Of a stretch of DNA of 52,026 nt, positions 50,533-52,026 are shown one piece after another. The position numbers were made by a program, and so were the translations under genes. The stretch is from Romboutsia timonensis (lineage in GTDB: Bacteria; Bacillota; Clostridia; Peptostreptococcales; Peptostreptococcaceae), in NCBI RefSeq assembly GCF_900106845.1, contig NZ_LT629850.1, forward strand, positions 2,276,366 through 2,328,391. The letters run 5' to 3'. The notes under the pieces are model-generated. The model was not told the DNA's origin, did not search any database, and saw only the letters and a program-made list of their open reading frames with translations. Each line of letters starts with the position of its first letter. Position 1 is the first letter of the stretch.

Positions 50533-51093
50533 ATGAAAATTGGAGTAATGAGTGATACTCATGGAAGTTTAACTTATTTTGAAAAAGCATTAGATGTATT
50601 ATCTGATTGTGATGTTTTAATCCACGGTGGAGATATACTTTATCATGGTCCTAGAAATGATATACCTGAAGGGTATAATCCAAAAGGTTTAATTTCTAAA
50701 ATAAATTCTTTAGATAATATAATCATAGCTAGAGGTAACTGCGATGCTGATGTAGATCAAATGGTAATAAATCATCCTATACAAAGTCCTTATGTTATGA
50801 GCCAATTTGGTGAAACTAGAATAGTTACCACTCATGGTTATACAGATTCTAAAGAAGATACAATTAATAAGGCTAAGAGTATGGGAGCTGATATACTTAT
50901 CCTTGGCCATACACATGTTAAAGAATTATATCTTGACGAAAATTTAGTAGTTCTAAACCCTGGAAGTACTTCTATACCTAAGGATGGTACTCATTCTGTA
51001 GCTATAATAGATATTATTCAAAGTGAAGACGAAATTGATATGAATTTTAATTTAATAGATATTAATACTAAAAATATAATAAACCTTGACTAA
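50533..51093 (+). CDS. yfcE: YfcE/MJ0936-type metallophosphodiesterase
   Basis: A cytoplasmic phosphodiesterase of 186 aa. Metal motifs: MSDTHGS (D-x-H), IHGGDILYHG (GD), ARGNCDADVD (GNxD), VTTHGYT and LGHTHVKE (GHTH). ATG at 50533 follows TTGGAGGAAATACAT; the longer frame beginning 50476 overlaps nadK. The physiological substrate is unknown. Confidence 0.93.
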   Translation: MKIGVMSDTHGSLTYFEKALDVLSDCDVLIHGGDILYHGPRNDIPEGYNPKGLISKINSLDNIIIARGNCDADVDQMVINHPIQSPYVMSQFGETRIVTTHGYTDSKEDTINKAKSMGADILILGHTHVKELYLDENLVVLNPGSTSIPKDGTHSVAIIDIIQSEDEIDMNFNLIDINTKNIINLD

Positions 51094-51107
51094 TATATAA
51101 AAATTTT

Positions 51108-51133
51108 AAGGAGTGGTATACTTACCACTCCTT
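51108..51133. terminator. Bidirectional terminator between yfcE and the Lys/Ser/His-rich gene
   Basis: AAGGAGTGGTA pairs with TACCACTCCTT (11 bp, 4-nt loop) between convergent genes. Confidence 0.85.
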
Positions 51134-51142
51134 ATTTTATTA

Positions 51143-51334
51143 TTAATCATCTGAAGTTTTTATATCATGGACACTCTTACTCTCTTTGCTACTTTTACTA
51201 TCACTAATGCTCTTACTATTATTTACTGGTTTATGTTTAATTACTTTCTTTTTATCTTTAGCAGGCTTATTAATATGAGAATGTTTACTATCATTTGAAC
51301 TTTTACTATTGTGCGAATGATTTGTTTGTTTCAT
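51143..51334 (-). CDS. Low-complexity Lys/Ser/His/Asn-rich small protein
   Basis: 63 aa, almost wholly K, S, H, N, D: HSHNSKSSNDSKHSHINK, then KDKKKVIKHKP, then SISDSKSSKESKS. No hydrophobic core is expected. AAGGAGCACAAATACT precedes the ATG, 27 nt after the stop of the acidic repeat gene, so both are one operon ending at the terminator 51108-51133. A spore-coat-type protein is possible; not proven. Confidence 0.7.
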   Translation of the reverse strand: MKQTNHSHNSKSSNDSKHSHINKPAKDKKKVIKHKPVNNSKSISDSKSSKESKSVHDIKTSDD

Positions 51335-51360
51335 AGTATTTGTGCTCCTTTAATATATTA

Positions 51361-52026
51361 TTAATCGTCGTCTTCTTCATCTTCTTCGTCACAGTCTCCA
51401 TTCATATCATCTATTCTACATTTATGTTTCTTACCACAGCAACCGCAAGTAACATAAATATTTATAGGAGTATGAACAGTTATTGGTCCAATGTTATTAG
51501 TTGCATTTGATTGGTTATCGTTATTAGCATTTGATGTAGCTGTTGCATCTGCATCTGCATCTGTATCTACATCAGTGTCTACATCTGTGTCTGCTTCGGC
51601 TTCTACTTCTACATCTGTATCAGCTTCTGCATCAGCTTCTGCATCAGCATCTGCATCTGCGTCTGCTTCTGCTTCTGCTTCTGCTTCTGCTTCTGCTTCT
51701 GCTTCGGCTTCTGCTTCTGCTTCGGCTTCAGCGTCTGCTTCTGCTTCTGCTTCTGCATCTGCGTCAGCTTCTGCTTCTGCGTCGGCATCAGCTTCTACTT
51801 CTGCTTCTGCTTCGGCGTCTGCGTCTGCTTCTGCTTCTGCTTCTGCTTCTGCATCTGCATCTGCGTCGGCATCTGCATCTGCTTCTGCTTCTGCTTCTGC
51901 TTCTGCATCTGCTTCGGCGTCTGCTTCAGCGTCTGCGTCTGCTTCTGCATCTGCTTCTGCGTCTGCGTCAGCTTCTGCGTCTGCTTCTGCTTCTGCTTCT
52001 GCTTCTGCTTCTGCTTCTGCTTCTGC
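51361..52026 (-). CDS. Hyperacidic (Ala-Asp/Glu)n repeat protein with Cys-rich C-terminus, 5' end outside window
   Basis: The minus-strand frame is open from the window edge to TAA at 51361 (221 residues visible). About 160 residues alternate Ala (sometimes Val or Thr) with Asp or Glu. Then come an Asn/Thr linker, a short hydrophobic strand (NIGPITVHTPINIYV) and TCGCCGKKHKCRIDDMNGDCDEE plus an acidic end. The strand is supported by the stop, the downstream operon gene with its ribosome binding site, and a sensible unique C-terminus. No family recognised. The Cys cluster recalls cross-linked exosporium proteins such as CdeC. Confidence 0.75.
   Translation of the reverse strand, partial: AEAEAEAEAEAEAEADAEADADAEADAEADADAEADAEADAEAEAEAEADADADADADAEAEAEAEADADAEAEAEVEADADAEAEADADAEAEAEADAEAEAEAEAEAEAEAEAEAEAEADADADADAEADAEADTDVEVEAEADTDVDTDVDTDADADATATSNANNDNQSNATNNIGPITVHTPINIYVTCGCCGKKHKCRIDDMNGDCDEEDEEDDD
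51541..52026. repeat. Imperfect 6-bp tandem repeat tract (GCTTCT-type)
   Basis: About 490 bp, continuing beyond the window, of hexamers of the form GC(T/A/G)TC(T/G/A). It encodes the Ala-Asp/Glu repeat on the minus strand. It is the most GC-rich stretch of the window and is prone to slippage in steps of six bases, which would keep the frame. Confidence 0.9.

Noticed and set aside
51494-52026. Plus-strand frame reading Ala-Ser-Ala-Ser repeats, like a serine-rich surface protein
   Set aside because: It lacks a supported start or ribosome binding site. The minus-strand frame has a sensible unique C-terminus and a downstream operon gene with ribosome binding site and terminator.
51541-52026. Possible CRISPR array
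   Set aside because: The repeat unit is six bases with no spacers; it is a coding low-complexity tract.

Overview
The window is about 52 kb of very AT-rich DNA with clostridial genes and clostridial signals: strong G-rich ribosome binding sites, many hairpin-plus-U terminators, sporulation genes and an Rnf complex. Gene content and order (polA-coaE-lytic transglycosylase-peptide binding protein, rnfCDGEAB, maf-radC-mreBCD-PBP2-minCDE-rodA-mgsA, and a CdeC-type exosporium protein) point to a spore-forming anaerobe of the Peptostreptococcaceae, related to Clostridioides, Romboutsia or Paeniclostridium. The species cannot be named from sequence alone. The CdeC-like protein aligns with the C. difficile protein as I remember it but is clearly diverged.

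Region 1 (1-4505) holds two near-identical IS1182-type insertion sequences, the first cut by the window edge, on either side of a flavodiiron protein gene (fprA). The second copy sits inside the terminator between fprA and mgsA and brings replacement terminators.

Region 2 (4534-14825, all minus) is the cell-shape and division block maf-radC-mreB-mreC-mreD-PBP2-minC-minD-minE-rodA-mgsA: elongasome scaffold, transpeptidase, SEDS glycosyltransferase and Min system in one direction.

Region 3 (15028-20549, minus) is the six-gene Rnf operon (ferredoxin:NAD+ oxidoreductase, ion-pumping). RnfG has two FMN-binding domains.

Region 4 (20701-36955) is mainly housekeeping: a SPOR-like membrane protein, an EEP-family phosphohydrolase with an apparent ATA start, a protein with tandem SAP-like repeats, a CopZ-like chaperone behind a CsoR-like operator, two tRNA-Leu genes, an orphan oligopeptide-binding lipoprotein, slt-coaE-polA, a metallophosphoesterase, a LysR regulator, an M18 aminopeptidase, a DUF896 protein, a MocR regulator and a PHP-type histidinol phosphatase.

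Region 5 (37006-52026) looks like a spore-surface neighbourhood. It has spoVB, cdeC flanked by two beta-propeller-like proteins, a probable 6S RNA, an acidic-tail protein divergent from a Lys-rich protein, a LacI/CcpA-type regulator, six paralogous two-TM microproteins (most with cysteine-containing tails), an isolated acyl carrier protein, and at the window edge a hyperacidic (Ala-Asp/Glu)n protein with a Cys-rich C-terminus followed by a Lys/Ser/His-rich small protein. Eight minus-strand genes here carry a sigma-K-like signal (AC, 15-17 nt, CATA...). This suggests a co-regulated mother-cell set building the exosporium or outer spore layers. Housekeeping genes (ndpA-like, rluA-type, NAD kinase, yfcE-type) are interspersed at 47.6-51.1 kb.
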